From NCBI GenBank assembly GCA_049323275.1, contig JBMOOM010000019.1, positions 100,171-164,170 on the forward strand: a DNA stretch of 64,000 nt. Direction: 5' to 3'. The notes below the pieces were generated by a model that worked only from the letters and a program-made list of their open reading frames with translations, was not told the origin of the DNA and searched no databases. Source of the stretch: Taklimakanibacter sp049323275. Its GTDB lineage: Bacteria; Pseudomonadota; Alphaproteobacteria; Rhizobiales; Aestuariivirgaceae. The stretch's first letter is position 1. The number at the start of each line of letters is the position of its first letter. Positions 8,874 to 16,820 of this stretch are shown here, one piece after another. The translations under genes were made by a program, and so were the position numbers.

Positions 8874-10283
8874 TCAGCCGCTAACCGTTCCTACCGTCTG
8901 TGCCGCCATGCGGGCGGCGTGAAACCTGTCTCGCCATTCGAGCGGAATGGCGCGCGGCTCGATCAGACGGCCAGCCTGCCGCCGTTCGATCTCCGTGCCG
9001 GCGCCACGCATCGCCAGCCCGGCGCAGCCGAAGGCGGTCAGCTCCGGCTCGTCGGATATCCGCAGCGGGCGGCCGAGCACATTGGCAAGGAACTGGCAGA
9101 ACCAGGGGTTCCGGCTCATGCCGCCATCGATGCTCACAGGAGCGGAAGCGGCGTTCGAAAGCGACATGGCGGCCATCACCTCGCCCATGCGAAAGGCGAC
9201 ACCTTCCAGAACGGCCTGCGCCAGGTCACCGCGGGTCGTCGCCAGCGACAGGCCCATCCAGGCGCCCCGCGCGGTCCGGTCCCAATGCGGGCAGGCGAGA
9301 CCGGCCAGCGCCGGCACGAAAGCGATGCCGCGCGAGATGGCGGGCGCGGCCTCGAAATGGTTGATCTCGCCGAAATCTGCAAAGAGACCGAGCTGGCGCG
9401 CGAAGTTGACCGCCGACGATGCGGCATAGATGCCGCCGTCGAGCGCATAAGCGGGCGGCTTTCCGTCTTCCGCCCAGGCGATGGTGGGCAGCACCCCGGG
9501 GGGTGCGATCGGGGCATCCGTCAGAGCGAGCGCGAAAGCGCCCGTGCCGAAAGTGATCTTGGCGTCTCCCGGCTTGCGCGCGCCATGGCCGAAGAGAGCT
9601 GCCTGCTGGTCCACCATCGAGGCGGTCAGCATGCGGCCGCCCGGCAGCAGGCCAAGGGCGCCGGTGGTCGGCCGGATTTCCGGCAACGCCTCGATCGGAA
9701 CGCCGAACAGGGCGCAAAGCTCGGGATCCCAGGCACCGGCGGCGAGATTCAGCAGGCTGGTGCGTGAGGCGGTGCTGAGGTCGGTTGCAAATAGGCCGGT
9801 CAGGCGGTCGCGGAAGAAGGCATCGGTGGTGCCGAGCCGCAGGCGCCCGGCCGCCAGCAGCGCACGCGCTTCCGGAACATGCGCCATGATCCAGCCGAGC
9901 TTCGAGGCGGAGAAATAGGGATCGAGCGGCAGGCCGGCGCGGGATAGGGTCAGCGCCTCGGCGCCGCCGGACTTGAGGCGATCGCAAGCCGCTGCCGTGC
10001 GGGCGTCCTGCCAGACGATCACCGGCGTGATGGGCCGGCCCGTCGAACCGTCCCAGGCGAGGCAGCTCTCCCCCTGATTGGCGAAGCCAACGCAGTCGAC
10101 CTCCGGCGCCGCGGCAAGACACGCCGTCACATTGGCTAGCAGCTCCGCCGGATCATGCTCGACATGCTCGGGCGCCGGATAGCTCTGGCGATGCTCGATG
10201 GCGTGGACGGCTTTTGCCCCCGTCTCATCGATGAGCAAGGCGCGCGTCGACGTCGTGCCCTGGTCGATGGCGAGCGCTCTCAT
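8874..10283 (-). CDS. glpK: FGGY-family carbohydrate kinase, glycerol kinase-like
   Basis: The protein has 469 residues starting at the ATG at 10283, overlapping the preceding stop by 4 bases. The phosphate-binding start MRALAIDQGTTSTRALLIDE, the QGESCLAWD and VIVWQDAR segments, the ATP-binding ITFGTGAFAL and the FGGY C-terminal signature region (VSIDGGMSRNPWFCQFLANV) match glycerol kinase and close FGGY relatives. It would phosphorylate glycerol to sn-glycerol 3-phosphate in the cytosol. The context supports glycerol: a G3P-dehydrogenase-like FAD protein upstream and a divergent DeoR/GlpR regulator. It is slightly shorter than E. coli GlpK (about 500), so another polyol substrate is possible. 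Confidence 0.8.
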   Translation of the reverse strand: MRALAIDQGTTSTRALLIDETGAKAVHAIEHRQSYPAPEHVEHDPAELLANVTACLAAAPEVDCVGFANQGESCLAWDGSTGRPITPVIVWQDARTAAACDRLKSGGAEALTLSRAGLPLDPYFSASKLGWIMAHVPEARALLAAGRLRLGTTDAFFRDRLTGLFATDLSTASRTSLLNLAAGAWDPELCALFGVPIEALPEIRPTTGALGLLPGGRMLTASMVDQQAALFGHGARKPGDAKITFGTGAFALALTDAPIAPPGVLPTIAWAEDGKPPAYALDGGIYAASSAVNFARQLGLFADFGEINHFEAAPAISRGIAFVPALAGLACPHWDRTARGAWMGLSLATTRGDLAQAVLEGVAFRMGEVMAAMSLSNAASAPVSIDGGMSRNPWFCQFLANVLGRPLRISDEPELTAFGCAGLAMRGAGTEIERRQAGRLIEPRAIPLEWRDRFHAARMAAQTVGTVSG

Positions 10284-11488
10284 TGTTCCTCCAGCAGGAT
10301 TTCCACCGGCCCCTCCGTCGGCGGCAGCGGCAGCGTGATGCGCCGCTCGGGTCGGCTGGTCAGGCGGCGCGAGGCATATTCGGATCCCGACACGCGCAGC
10401 GAAAGGCGTCCCGAGACGGGCCGGCTGACGCGCAGCTGGAAGCGATCGAGGGCGGCGTCCGCCTGCGGGACTACGGCATGCGGGAGGACCCAGTCGATCG
10501 CATCGCCACAGAAGCTGACCCGGTTGCGCCCGCTGTCCGGCAGCCGGCCTTGCACGCCGGCCCGCATGGCTTTTCCGACCGCCACGCCCTCGGCCCAGCT
10601 CCAGCCGGCCGTCTCCACCGGGCGCAGGACATTGCCCGCGGCGAAGTAGGATGGATCCGTGCAGCGCCCGAAATTGTCGATCACCGGCCCGCCGGTCGCA
10701 GGATCGCGCCCGAGGTGACTGTCGCTCAGCAAGGTCGCTTCGGGACGGAAGCGGCCGGTGACGATGACGCCGTCGGCAGCGAGCGTGCTTTCGCCCACCG
10801 GACCGTCGAGCACGACGCGCTCGACCTGCTCGCGGCCCTCTATGCGCCGGATGCGTGTCGAGAGAAATACGGGCACCCGCTTGATCCAGGGATAGATCAT
10901 CGCCGGCCGCCGCGCGGTGATGCAGGGATTGGGCTCGATCATGGCGACCGGCCGGATGCCGGCATGCAGGCATGTCATGATCGCCGAGAAGGAGACGAGT
11001 TCGGTTCCCAGGATGACAGGGCGGCGGAAGGGGCGCTTGCCTTCGAGATAGACAAGCCCCTGCAGCGCGCCCGTCGGCAGGACGCCCGCCGGTTTTTCGC
11101 CGCCGATCAGGCGCTGGGCGCGCGAGGTCTCGCGCACGCCCGTGGCGATGAGCACGAGCTTCGCGTCGATCTCCTGCACACCCCGGTCCGACGTCACCGT
11201 CAGGCGCGGACCCGGATGCAGCCGCACGACATTGACGCCGGTCGCGATCCGGACGCCGGCAGCCTTGGCGCGTGCGACGAGGGCCCGCGCATAATCGGGA
11301 CCTCGCATCAGCCGGTGGAATTCACGAAGCCCGAAGGGATAATGCCCGCAATGCCGGGGGATGCCGCCGGCGGCGGGCTCCCGGTCGAGGACGAGCACGC
11401 GGGTGGAAGGTGCGAGCACGGTCGCCGCAGCGAGCCCGGCGGGACCTGCGCCGATCACGATGACGTCGACTTCCGCGGGGAGGCTCAC
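10280..11488 (-). CDS. NAD(P)/FAD-dependent oxidoreductase, GlpB/HcnB-like partner subunit
   Basis: The protein has 402 residues with a GTG start at 11488, chosen because GGAGGTAGCCGG precedes it and its GTGA overlaps the stop of the previous gene. It has an N-terminal FAD-binding Rossmann fold (VDVIVIGAGPAGLAAATVLA), the pyridine-nucleotide-disulfide-oxidoreductase pattern GGIPRHCGHYPFG and a C-terminal FAD contact region (YFAAGNVLRP). Proteins of this type pair with [2Fe-2S]/FAD dehydrogenases as in GlpA/GlpB or opine/hydrogen cyanide synthase complexes. The neighbouring GlpA-like gene and kinase suggest a role in G3P oxidation as an electron-transfer subunit. This is inferred from context. 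Confidence 0.78.
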   Translation of the reverse strand: MSLPAEVDVIVIGAGPAGLAAATVLAPSTRVLVLDREPAAGGIPRHCGHYPFGLREFHRLMRGPDYARALVARAKAAGVRIATGVNVVRLHPGPRLTVTSDRGVQEIDAKLVLIATGVRETSRAQRLIGGEKPAGVLPTGALQGLVYLEGKRPFRRPVILGTELVSFSAIMTCLHAGIRPVAMIEPNPCITARRPAMIYPWIKRVPVFLSTRIRRIEGREQVERVVLDGPVGESTLAADGVIVTGRFRPEATLLSDSHLGRDPATGGPVIDNFGRCTDPSYFAAGNVLRPVETAGWSWAEGVAVGKAMRAGVQGRLPDSGRNRVSFCGDAIDWVLPHAVVPQADAALDRFQLRVSRPVSGRLSLRVSGSEYASRRLTSRPERRITLPLPPTEGPVEILLEEQ

Positions 11489-12873
11489 CCGGCTACCTCC
11501 GCCATCGCGCGGTCGAAACGGTCCTGCGTCAGCCGCGACAGTTCCGCCGTGCAGTAAAAGCCCTGGCAGCGTCCCATCGTCACCCGCGTGCGCCGTTTGA
11601 GTCCGGCAAGCGAGCGCGCCGCCAGGGGACCATCGAGGGCAGCGAGGATCTCGCGCCGCGTGACCATCTCGCAATGACAGACCACGCCGCCATTGCCTGC
11701 GTCATGCCAGTCGCGGGGCGCATGCTCGCTGATGTTGGAAACGGTCGGCCAAGCCGGCGCCGCGGGGGGCGTCAGCGCCAATTTTGCCAGGGCCTGGACA
11801 TGGCTCGCAATGCCCAGGGCCGCGGAAAGGCCGGTCGACCTTATGCCGCCAACCGTGATGTAGCTCAGGCCATCATGTGAGCGAATCTGGTAATCCTTGA
11901 ATTCGGTCGCCGGCCGCAGACCGGCATAGAGGGCGGTGACGGCGTGACCCTTCAGAGCCGGCAGGATCTCCTCGCCGCGCCGTCGCAGGAACGCCAGCGT
12001 TTCGGACACCAGAACGGCGTGCTCGCGGTCATCCTGGTCCTCGGCGGTCGGTCCCACCAGCAGGTTGCCGAAGGCGGTGCGGCAGACGACGACGCCCTTC
12101 GTGACCTTGTTGGGAACCGGCAGGATGATGTGCGAGGCGAGCGCCGCCGCGGGCTTGTCATAGACGACGAACTGGCCTTTGCGCGGCTTGATATGGAAGT
12201 CGCGGCGCCCGATCAGCTTCTCGTCCACAAGATCGCCCCAGAGCCCGGCGGCGTTGACGACCAGGCCGGCACGCACCGTTCCGCGCGTCGTCTCGAGCCT
12301 CCAGTCGCCGTCGCGACGCCCGGCGGTCACCTCGGCGCCGCGCAGGAGCTCGGCGCCGTTCTCGCAAGCCTGCAGGAGATAGGCGAAAGGCGCCGACCAG
12401 GGATCGATCAGATATTCGCGCGGCACGCGAAAGCCGCTGCGCGCCCTTTCGCTCAGTCCAGGCTCGGCGGCGCGCAACGAAGCGGCGGACAGGGCTTCGA
12501 CATCCGTCACGCCGTTCCGATGGGCCTGCTCGATCAGCGCCGGCAGGATCGCCTCCTCTTCCTCGGTCCAGGCCACCACGAGCGCGCCGGAGCGGAGCAG
12601 AGGCAGGCCGAGACGGGCATGGATCGAGAGATATTCCGCGTAGCCGGAGGCGATGCAGCTGTGCTCGAGCGAGCCGACCGGCGCGTCGAAGCCGGTATGC
12701 AGGATCGCCGAATTTCCCTTGGAGGCGCCGTCCAGTATGTCGACCGCCTTCTCGATGACGGCCACGCGCGCGCCGGCCAGCGCGAATCGCCGGGCGATGG
12801 CGCAGCCGACGATGCCGGCGCCAATGACGGCGACGTCGAAGCGACCCGACAATGCTGACGCCTGATTGGGCAT
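11485..12873 (-). CDS. FAD-dependent G3P dehydrogenase-like oxidoreductase with BFD-type [2Fe-2S] domain
   Basis: The protein has 462 residues from the ATG at 12873 (a TTG 12 bases upstream is an alternative; neither has a clear Shine-Dalgarno sequence). The N-terminus is a DAO-type FAD fold: FDVAVIGAGIVGCAIARRFA. The middle has GLVVNAAGLWGD and IRSTGLSAALGIASH. The last 70 residues form a BFD-like [2Fe-2S] domain with four cysteines in VVCHCE and GRCQGFYC. This domain order is that of anaerobic-type GlpA. It would oxidise glycerol 3-phosphate to dihydroxyacetone phosphate. It is the first gene of a minus-strand operon with its partner oxidoreductase and kinase. L-2-hydroxyglutarate oxidase is a related alternative. 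Confidence 0.82.
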   Translation of the reverse strand: MPNQASALSGRFDVAVIGAGIVGCAIARRFALAGARVAVIEKAVDILDGASKGNSAILHTGFDAPVGSLEHSCIASGYAEYLSIHARLGLPLLRSGALVVAWTEEEEAILPALIEQAHRNGVTDVEALSAASLRAAEPGLSERARSGFRVPREYLIDPWSAPFAYLLQACENGAELLRGAEVTAGRRDGDWRLETTRGTVRAGLVVNAAGLWGDLVDEKLIGRRDFHIKPRKGQFVVYDKPAAALASHIILPVPNKVTKGVVVCRTAFGNLLVGPTAEDQDDREHAVLVSETLAFLRRRGEEILPALKGHAVTALYAGLRPATEFKDYQIRSHDGLSYITVGGIRSTGLSAALGIASHVQALAKLALTPPAAPAWPTVSNISEHAPRDWHDAGNGGVVCHCEMVTRREILAALDGPLAARSLAGLKRRTRVTMGRCQGFYCTAELSRLTQDRFDRAMAEVAG

Positions 12874-13042
12874 GACTGCGCTCAAGTAGAAGTCCAGTTG
12901 GTCAATATCTCGGCAATACTGCCCGTATTGTCAATCACAGCCTGGAGAAATGACCATATAAAGGGAAATTGGCGCGCTTTTCCTGTTGACATGGTCAAAT
13001 TTGGTAAGTCAAATTCATCAAACCCGGAATAGGGAACCTGTT
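12874..13042. promoter_or_regulatory. Divergent control region between the glycerol operon and its DeoR regulator
   Basis: On the + strand TTGACA at 12986-12991 is followed after 17 bases by TCAAAT at 13009-13014, a plausible sigma-70 promoter for the regulator. GTCAAATT occurs twice (12994-13001 and 13008-13015) as a direct repeat over this promoter. TGGTCA (about 12898) and TGACCA (about 12950) form further half-site candidates towards the minus-strand operon. A GGCAATACTGCC palindrome near 12911 also occurs in the leader at 1761. I infer DeoR/GlpR binding here, by position and repeats only. Confidence 0.45.
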
Positions 13043-13798
13043 GTGAAACCAAAGCAGCGTCAGGCTCGCGCGCTCGAAGCGATCGAGCGCGAGGGAGAAG
13101 TGACAGTCGATGCGCTCGCGGCGGACTTCGGGGTCTCGCCGGAAACGGTGCGCCGCGATCTGATGCTGCTCGCCGAGAGCGGCGCGGTGCAGAGGGTGCA
13201 TGGCGGCGCGCGGCGCCTCGGCCTCCATGCCGAAGGCACTTTCGAACAGCGGATGAGCGAGGCGGCGGCGGAGAAGGCCGAGATCGCGCGCAAGCTGGCG
13301 CAGATCATCACGCCCGGCGACACCTGTCTCATCGATACCGGATCGACCACGCTCGCCTGCGCCTATGCGCTGAGCGAGATCGCGGATCTGACGATCGTCA
13401 CGAATTCGGTCCGGATCGCCCAGGTCATGGCGCGCGGACGCGGGCAGGCGCGCGTGCATCTGATCGGCGGCATCTATGCCGCGGATAACGGCGAATCGGT
13501 CGGCGCCGATGCGATAGAGCACATCGCCCGCTTCCACGCCGACTATGCCATCGTCGGCGTCGCGGCGCTCGACGCCACCGCCGGGCCGTCCGCCTCCAAT
13601 TTCGACGAAGCCACCGTCGCGCGCGCGATGTGCTCCAATGCGCGCAAGGTCGTGATCGTGGCGCATGCCGAAAAATTCGGCCGGCAGGCCGCCCACAAGA
13701 TCTGCCGGCTCAACGAGATCGACATGCTGGTCAGCGATGGCGAGCCCGCCGACGACCTGCGTCGCGTCCTCAAATCCTCGGGAGTGATTCTGATATGA
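13043..13798 (+). CDS. glpR: DeoR/GlpR-family transcriptional repressor
   Basis: The protein has 251 residues from the GTG at 13043, supported by AGGGAACCTGTT. The N-terminal DeoR helix-turn-helix is clear: ARALEAIEREGEVTVDALAA, then GVSPETVRRDLMLL and GAVQRVHGGA. The C-terminal sugar-phosphate sensor domain has CLIDTGSTTLACA, TIVTNSVRIAQ, HLIGGIYA and FDEATVARAMCSNARKVVIV. Family members repress transport and catabolic genes until a phosphorylated sugar or G3P binds. Its place between the glycerol catabolic operon and a TRAP transporter suggests that it controls both. Its stop lies 25 bases before the TRAP small permease, so they are probably co-transcribed. Confidence 0.85.
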   Translation: MKPKQRQARALEAIEREGEVTVDALAADFGVSPETVRRDLMLLAESGAVQRVHGGARRLGLHAEGTFEQRMSEAAAEKAEIARKLAQIITPGDTCLIDTGSTTLACAYALSEIADLTIVTNSVRIAQVMARGRGQARVHLIGGIYAADNGESVGADAIEHIARFHADYAIVGVAALDATAGPSASNFDEATVARAMCSNARKVVIVAHAEKFGRQAAHKICRLNEIDMLVSDGEPADDLRRVLKSSGVILI

Positions 13799-13823
13799 AA
13801 GCGCCGCGGCGGAAACGCAGGAG

Positions 13824-14336
13824 ATGGCCGACGTGATCGCGTCCTATGTGCGGCTCATGGATAGGCTCGCCGATTTCGTCGGCGCCTTCGCCAAATATCT
13901 GATCTACGTCATGATCGGCGTCCTGCTGTTCGACGTCCTGTCGGACAAGGCCTTCGGCTTCGTGCAGAACTGGACGGTCGAGACCGCGCAGTTCACTCTG
14001 GCGGCCTTTTATTTCCTGGCCGGGCCCAAGACGCTGAAGGACGACACGCATGTCCGGCTCGACCTGATCTACGCCAATCTGTCGGAGCGGGGCAAAGCCC
14101 GCATCGACATGGTCACGGTGTGGATCGTCATATTCTATCTCGCCGTGATGCTGTGGGGCGCCGTGTCGTCGCTGCAATATTCCTGGGCCACCAACCAGCG
14201 CCTGCCTTCGCTCTGGGCGCCATCCCTGGTGCCGATCAAGGTCCTCATGGTCATCTGCCTGGTGCTCATGATCCTCCAGTGCATCTCGATATTCTTCAAG
14301 GATCTCGCGAAGGCGCGCGGCAAGGTGCTGGCATGA
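13824..14336 (+). CDS. TRAP transporter small permease (DctQ-type)
   Basis: The protein has 170 residues and four hydrophobic segments, at about residues 20-40, 50-70, 90-115 and 130-150. The layout is that of the TRAP DctQ subunit, with the conserved KTLKDDTHVRLDLIY in the second cytoplasmic-facing region and a closing segment with MILQCISIFF. GGAG sits directly before the ATG. It forms a complex with the large permease encoded next, whose ATG overlaps this stop (ATGA). It gives a secondary, ion-driven importer together with the binding protein at 15696. Confidence 0.85.
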   Translation: MADVIASYVRLMDRLADFVGAFAKYLIYVMIGVLLFDVLSDKAFGFVQNWTVETAQFTLAAFYFLAGPKTLKDDTHVRLDLIYANLSERGKARIDMVTVWIVIFYLAVMLWGAVSSLQYSWATNQRLPSLWAPSLVPIKVLMVICLVLMILQCISIFFKDLAKARGKVLA

Positions 14337-15664
14337 GCTACGAGGCAATCGCCCTCCTGATGTTCGCCGGCATGCTGCTTCTCATGCTGACCGGGCAGCG
14401 CGTATTCGCGATGATCGGCGCGGTGGCTGCCGCCTCGGCGCTCGCCCTCTATGGCAATGCGTCCGCCGAGCTGCCTTTCAACGCGGCGTTCAAGCTGTTC
14501 TCCTGGCATGCGCTGCTGACGCTGCCGCTCTTCGTCTATATGGGACACATGATGGCCAAGAGCGGCATCGCCGAAGAGCTCTACCAGATGATGCATGTGT
14601 GGTTCGGCAAATTGCCCGGCGGCCCGGCGCTCGGCACCATCTTCCTGATGGTCATCATCAGCGCGATCAACGGCCTTTCGGTCGCCGGTCTCGCCATCGG
14701 CTCGGCGATCGCGCTGCCAGAGATGCTGCGGCGCGGCTATGACAAGATCCTGATCACCGGCGTCGTGCAGGGCGGCTCGACGCTCGGCATCCTGATCCCG
14801 CCGTCGGTTGTCATGGTCCTCTATGCCGTGATCGCGCGCCAGCCGGTGTCCGACCTGTGGCTGGCCGGCGTGCTGCCGGGCCTCCTGATGGCGGCGATCT
14901 TCGCCGTCTATGTCTGGATCCGCGTCAAGATCAATCCGGCGCTGGCGCCCAAGCTCAGCGACGAAGAGCTGGCGATGCCGTTGGCCGAGAAGCTGAAGCT
15001 GCTTCGCGCCGGCATCATCCCGTTCCTGATCTTCGCGCTGATGATCGGCCTTTTCGTCGCCGGCTATACGAGCCTGCTCGAAAGCGCCGCCGTCGGGGCC
15101 GCCTCGGCGACTCTGGCGGCCGCTTGGAAGGGCAGGCTGACTCTGGCCCTGCTGGACGAGACGGCGCGGGAAACCATGTCGGTCACGGCGCTTTTCATGT
15201 GGGTGATCCTCGGCGCGCTGGCCTTCTCGTCTGTCTTCGACGGCATCGGCGCGGTGCGGGCGATCGAGAATGTCTTCATCCACAACTGGAACCTGTCGCC
15301 CTGGATGGTGATCGTGCTGATGCAGGCGAGCTTCATCATCATGGGGATGTTCCTGGACGATACGGCCATGCTGGTCATCGTCGCGCCGCTTTACATTCCG
15401 CTCGTCGCGGGGCTCGATCTCGGCGTCGACAATCAGATGGTCTGGTTCGGGATCCTGTACACGATGACGTGCCAGATCGCCTATATCAGCCCGCCCTTCG
15501 GCTACAACCTCTTCCTGATGCGCGGCCTCGCGCCGAAGGAGATCACGCTGGTCGATATCTACAGATCGATCTGGCCGTTCGTGATCATGATCATACTCAC
15601 CATCGCCTTGCTGATGATCTTCCCCCAGATCGCGACATGGCTGCCCGCCTATGTCCGAGGATAA
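14333..15664 (+). CDS. TRAP transporter large permease (DctM-type)
   Basis: The protein has 443 residues with about 12 membrane segments. It begins MSYEAIALLMFAGMLLLMLT at an ATGA overlap with the small permease; upstream in-frame sequence belongs to the other frame of dctQ. Typical DctM features are PLFVYMGHMMAKSGIAEELY near residue 66, GAINGLSVAG-like and GSTLGILIPPSVVMVLYAVI near 147, and MGMFLDDTAMLVIVAPLYIP near 338. It is the transport channel of the tripartite system, driven by Na+ or H+. The substrate is unknown; the glycerol genes next door point to glycerol, G3P or another polyol. Confidence 0.9.
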   Translation: MSYEAIALLMFAGMLLLMLTGQRVFAMIGAVAAASALALYGNASAELPFNAAFKLFSWHALLTLPLFVYMGHMMAKSGIAEELYQMMHVWFGKLPGGPALGTIFLMVIISAINGLSVAGLAIGSAIALPEMLRRGYDKILITGVVQGGSTLGILIPPSVVMVLYAVIARQPVSDLWLAGVLPGLLMAAIFAVYVWIRVKINPALAPKLSDEELAMPLAEKLKLLRAGIIPFLIFALMIGLFVAGYTSLLESAAVGAASATLAAAWKGRLTLALLDETARETMSVTALFMWVILGALAFSSVFDGIGAVRAIENVFIHNWNLSPWMVIVLMQASFIIMGMFLDDTAMLVIVAPLYIPLVAGLDLGVDNQMVWFGILYTMTCQIAYISPPFGYNLFLMRGLAPKEITLVDIYRSIWPFVIMIILTIALLMIFPQIATWLPAYVRG

Positions 15665-15695
15665 TTACGAACGGAAACGACAGGAGAGAGAGAAA

Positions 15696-16775
15696 ATGAC
15701 CGACGACACGACCAATCCCAGCCCATCGGAACGCATTCTGGCCAACCGCCGGAAGTTCCTCGCCACAGCGGGCATCGCGGCTCCGGCTGTCCTCGCGGCG
15801 CCGGCGATCGTGCGGGCGCAGGCGCCGATCAAGTGGCGGCTGCAGACCTATTCGGGGGCGCCCCTCGGCGCGCATGTCATCAAGCCGCAGATCGACGCCT
15901 TCAACGCGGCCGCCAATGGCGAGATGACGATTGAGCTTTATTACGCCGATCAGCTCGTCCCTACATCGGAGCTGTTCCGGGCGCTGCAGAACGGAACGCT
16001 GGACGCCATCCAGTCGGACGAGGCGACGATGGCCTCGCCGGTCGACATCGCTGTCTTCGGCGGCTACTTCCCGTTCGCCACACGCTACAGCCTCGATGTG
16101 GCGTCGATGTTCATGTATTACGGCCTCGACAAGATCTGGCAGGAAGCCTATGCCGACGTGCCGAATGTCACCTATCTGTCGACCGGCGCGTGGGATCCCT
16201 TGCATATCTTCACGGTGAAGAAGCCGATCCGCAGCCTGGCCGATTTCAACGGCCTGCGCGTCTTCGGCGTGCCGACCGCCGGCAAATTCCTCTCCCGCTA
16301 TGGCATGATCCCGGTCACCGTTCCGTGGGACGACGTCGAAGTCTCGATGCGCACCGGCGATCTCGACGGCGTGGCCTGGTGCGGCTTCACCGAAGCCTAT
16401 GAAGTCGGCTGGGCCAATGTGTGCAAATACGCGCTGTCGAACTCGGTGACCGGCGCCTGGTTCGGCTCCTATTTCGCCAATACCGAAAGCTGGAAGAAGG
16501 TGCCGCCGCATCTGCAGCAGCTCTATAAGACGACGATCGACCAGTCGCATTATTACCGCAACATCTGGTATTGGGGCGGCGAGGCGCAGTTGCGCGTCAA
16601 TGGCGAGAAGATGGAGCAGACGGCGCTGCCGGCCGAAGAGTGGGCGCAGGTCATCAAGGACTCCGAGTCCTTCTGGGACGAGGTGGCGGGTGAATCCGAA
16701 CGCGCCAAACGCGTCGTCGAGATCTTCAAGCGTTACGCGGCCGACCAGGCGAAAGCGGGTTACCCCTATCGCTGA
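15696..16775 (+). CDS. TRAP transporter periplasmic substrate-binding protein (DctP/TakP-like)
   Basis: The protein has 359 residues from the ATG at 15696, preceded by AGGAGAGAGAG. The N-terminus carries a Tat signal (NRRKFLATAGIAAPAVLAAP) ending near VRAQA. The mature part has KWRLQTYSGAPLG, ELYYADQLVPTSELF and FNGLRVFGVPTAGKFLSRYG. In the last of these, the arginine matches the residue that usually binds a carboxylate in TRAP binding proteins. A WDDVEVSMRTGDLDGVAW stretch follows. The pattern is closest to the TakP/mannitol-chloroaromatic group. It captures substrate in the periplasm for the two permeases upstream. A carboxylate-type ligand is suggested by the arginine, which does not fit plain glycerol well. 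Confidence 0.88.
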   Translation: MTDDTTNPSPSERILANRRKFLATAGIAAPAVLAAPAIVRAQAPIKWRLQTYSGAPLGAHVIKPQIDAFNAAANGEMTIELYYADQLVPTSELFRALQNGTLDAIQSDEATMASPVDIAVFGGYFPFATRYSLDVASMFMYYGLDKIWQEAYADVPNVTYLSTGAWDPLHIFTVKKPIRSLADFNGLRVFGVPTAGKFLSRYGMIPVTVPWDDVEVSMRTGDLDGVAWCGFTEAYEVGWANVCKYALSNSVTGAWFGSYFANTESWKKVPPHLQQLYKTTIDQSHYYRNIWYWGGEAQLRVNGEKMEQTALPAEEWAQVIKDSESFWDEVAGESERAKRVVEIFKRYAADQAKAGYPYR

Positions 16776-16791
16776 CAATGCATGATGGTTT

Positions 16792-16816
16792 CGGAGCGCC
16801 GCCTATCGGCGCTCCG
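16792..16816. terminator. Hairpin between convergent TRAP and amn genes
   Basis: A perfect 10-bp stem pairs CGGAGCGCCG with CGGCGCTCCG around the 5-base loop CCTAT. It lies in the 45-base gap between the stop codons of the convergent genes, so a bidirectional terminator is likely, although neither strand shows a long T run. Confidence 0.6.
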
Positions 16817-16820
16817 TGCC

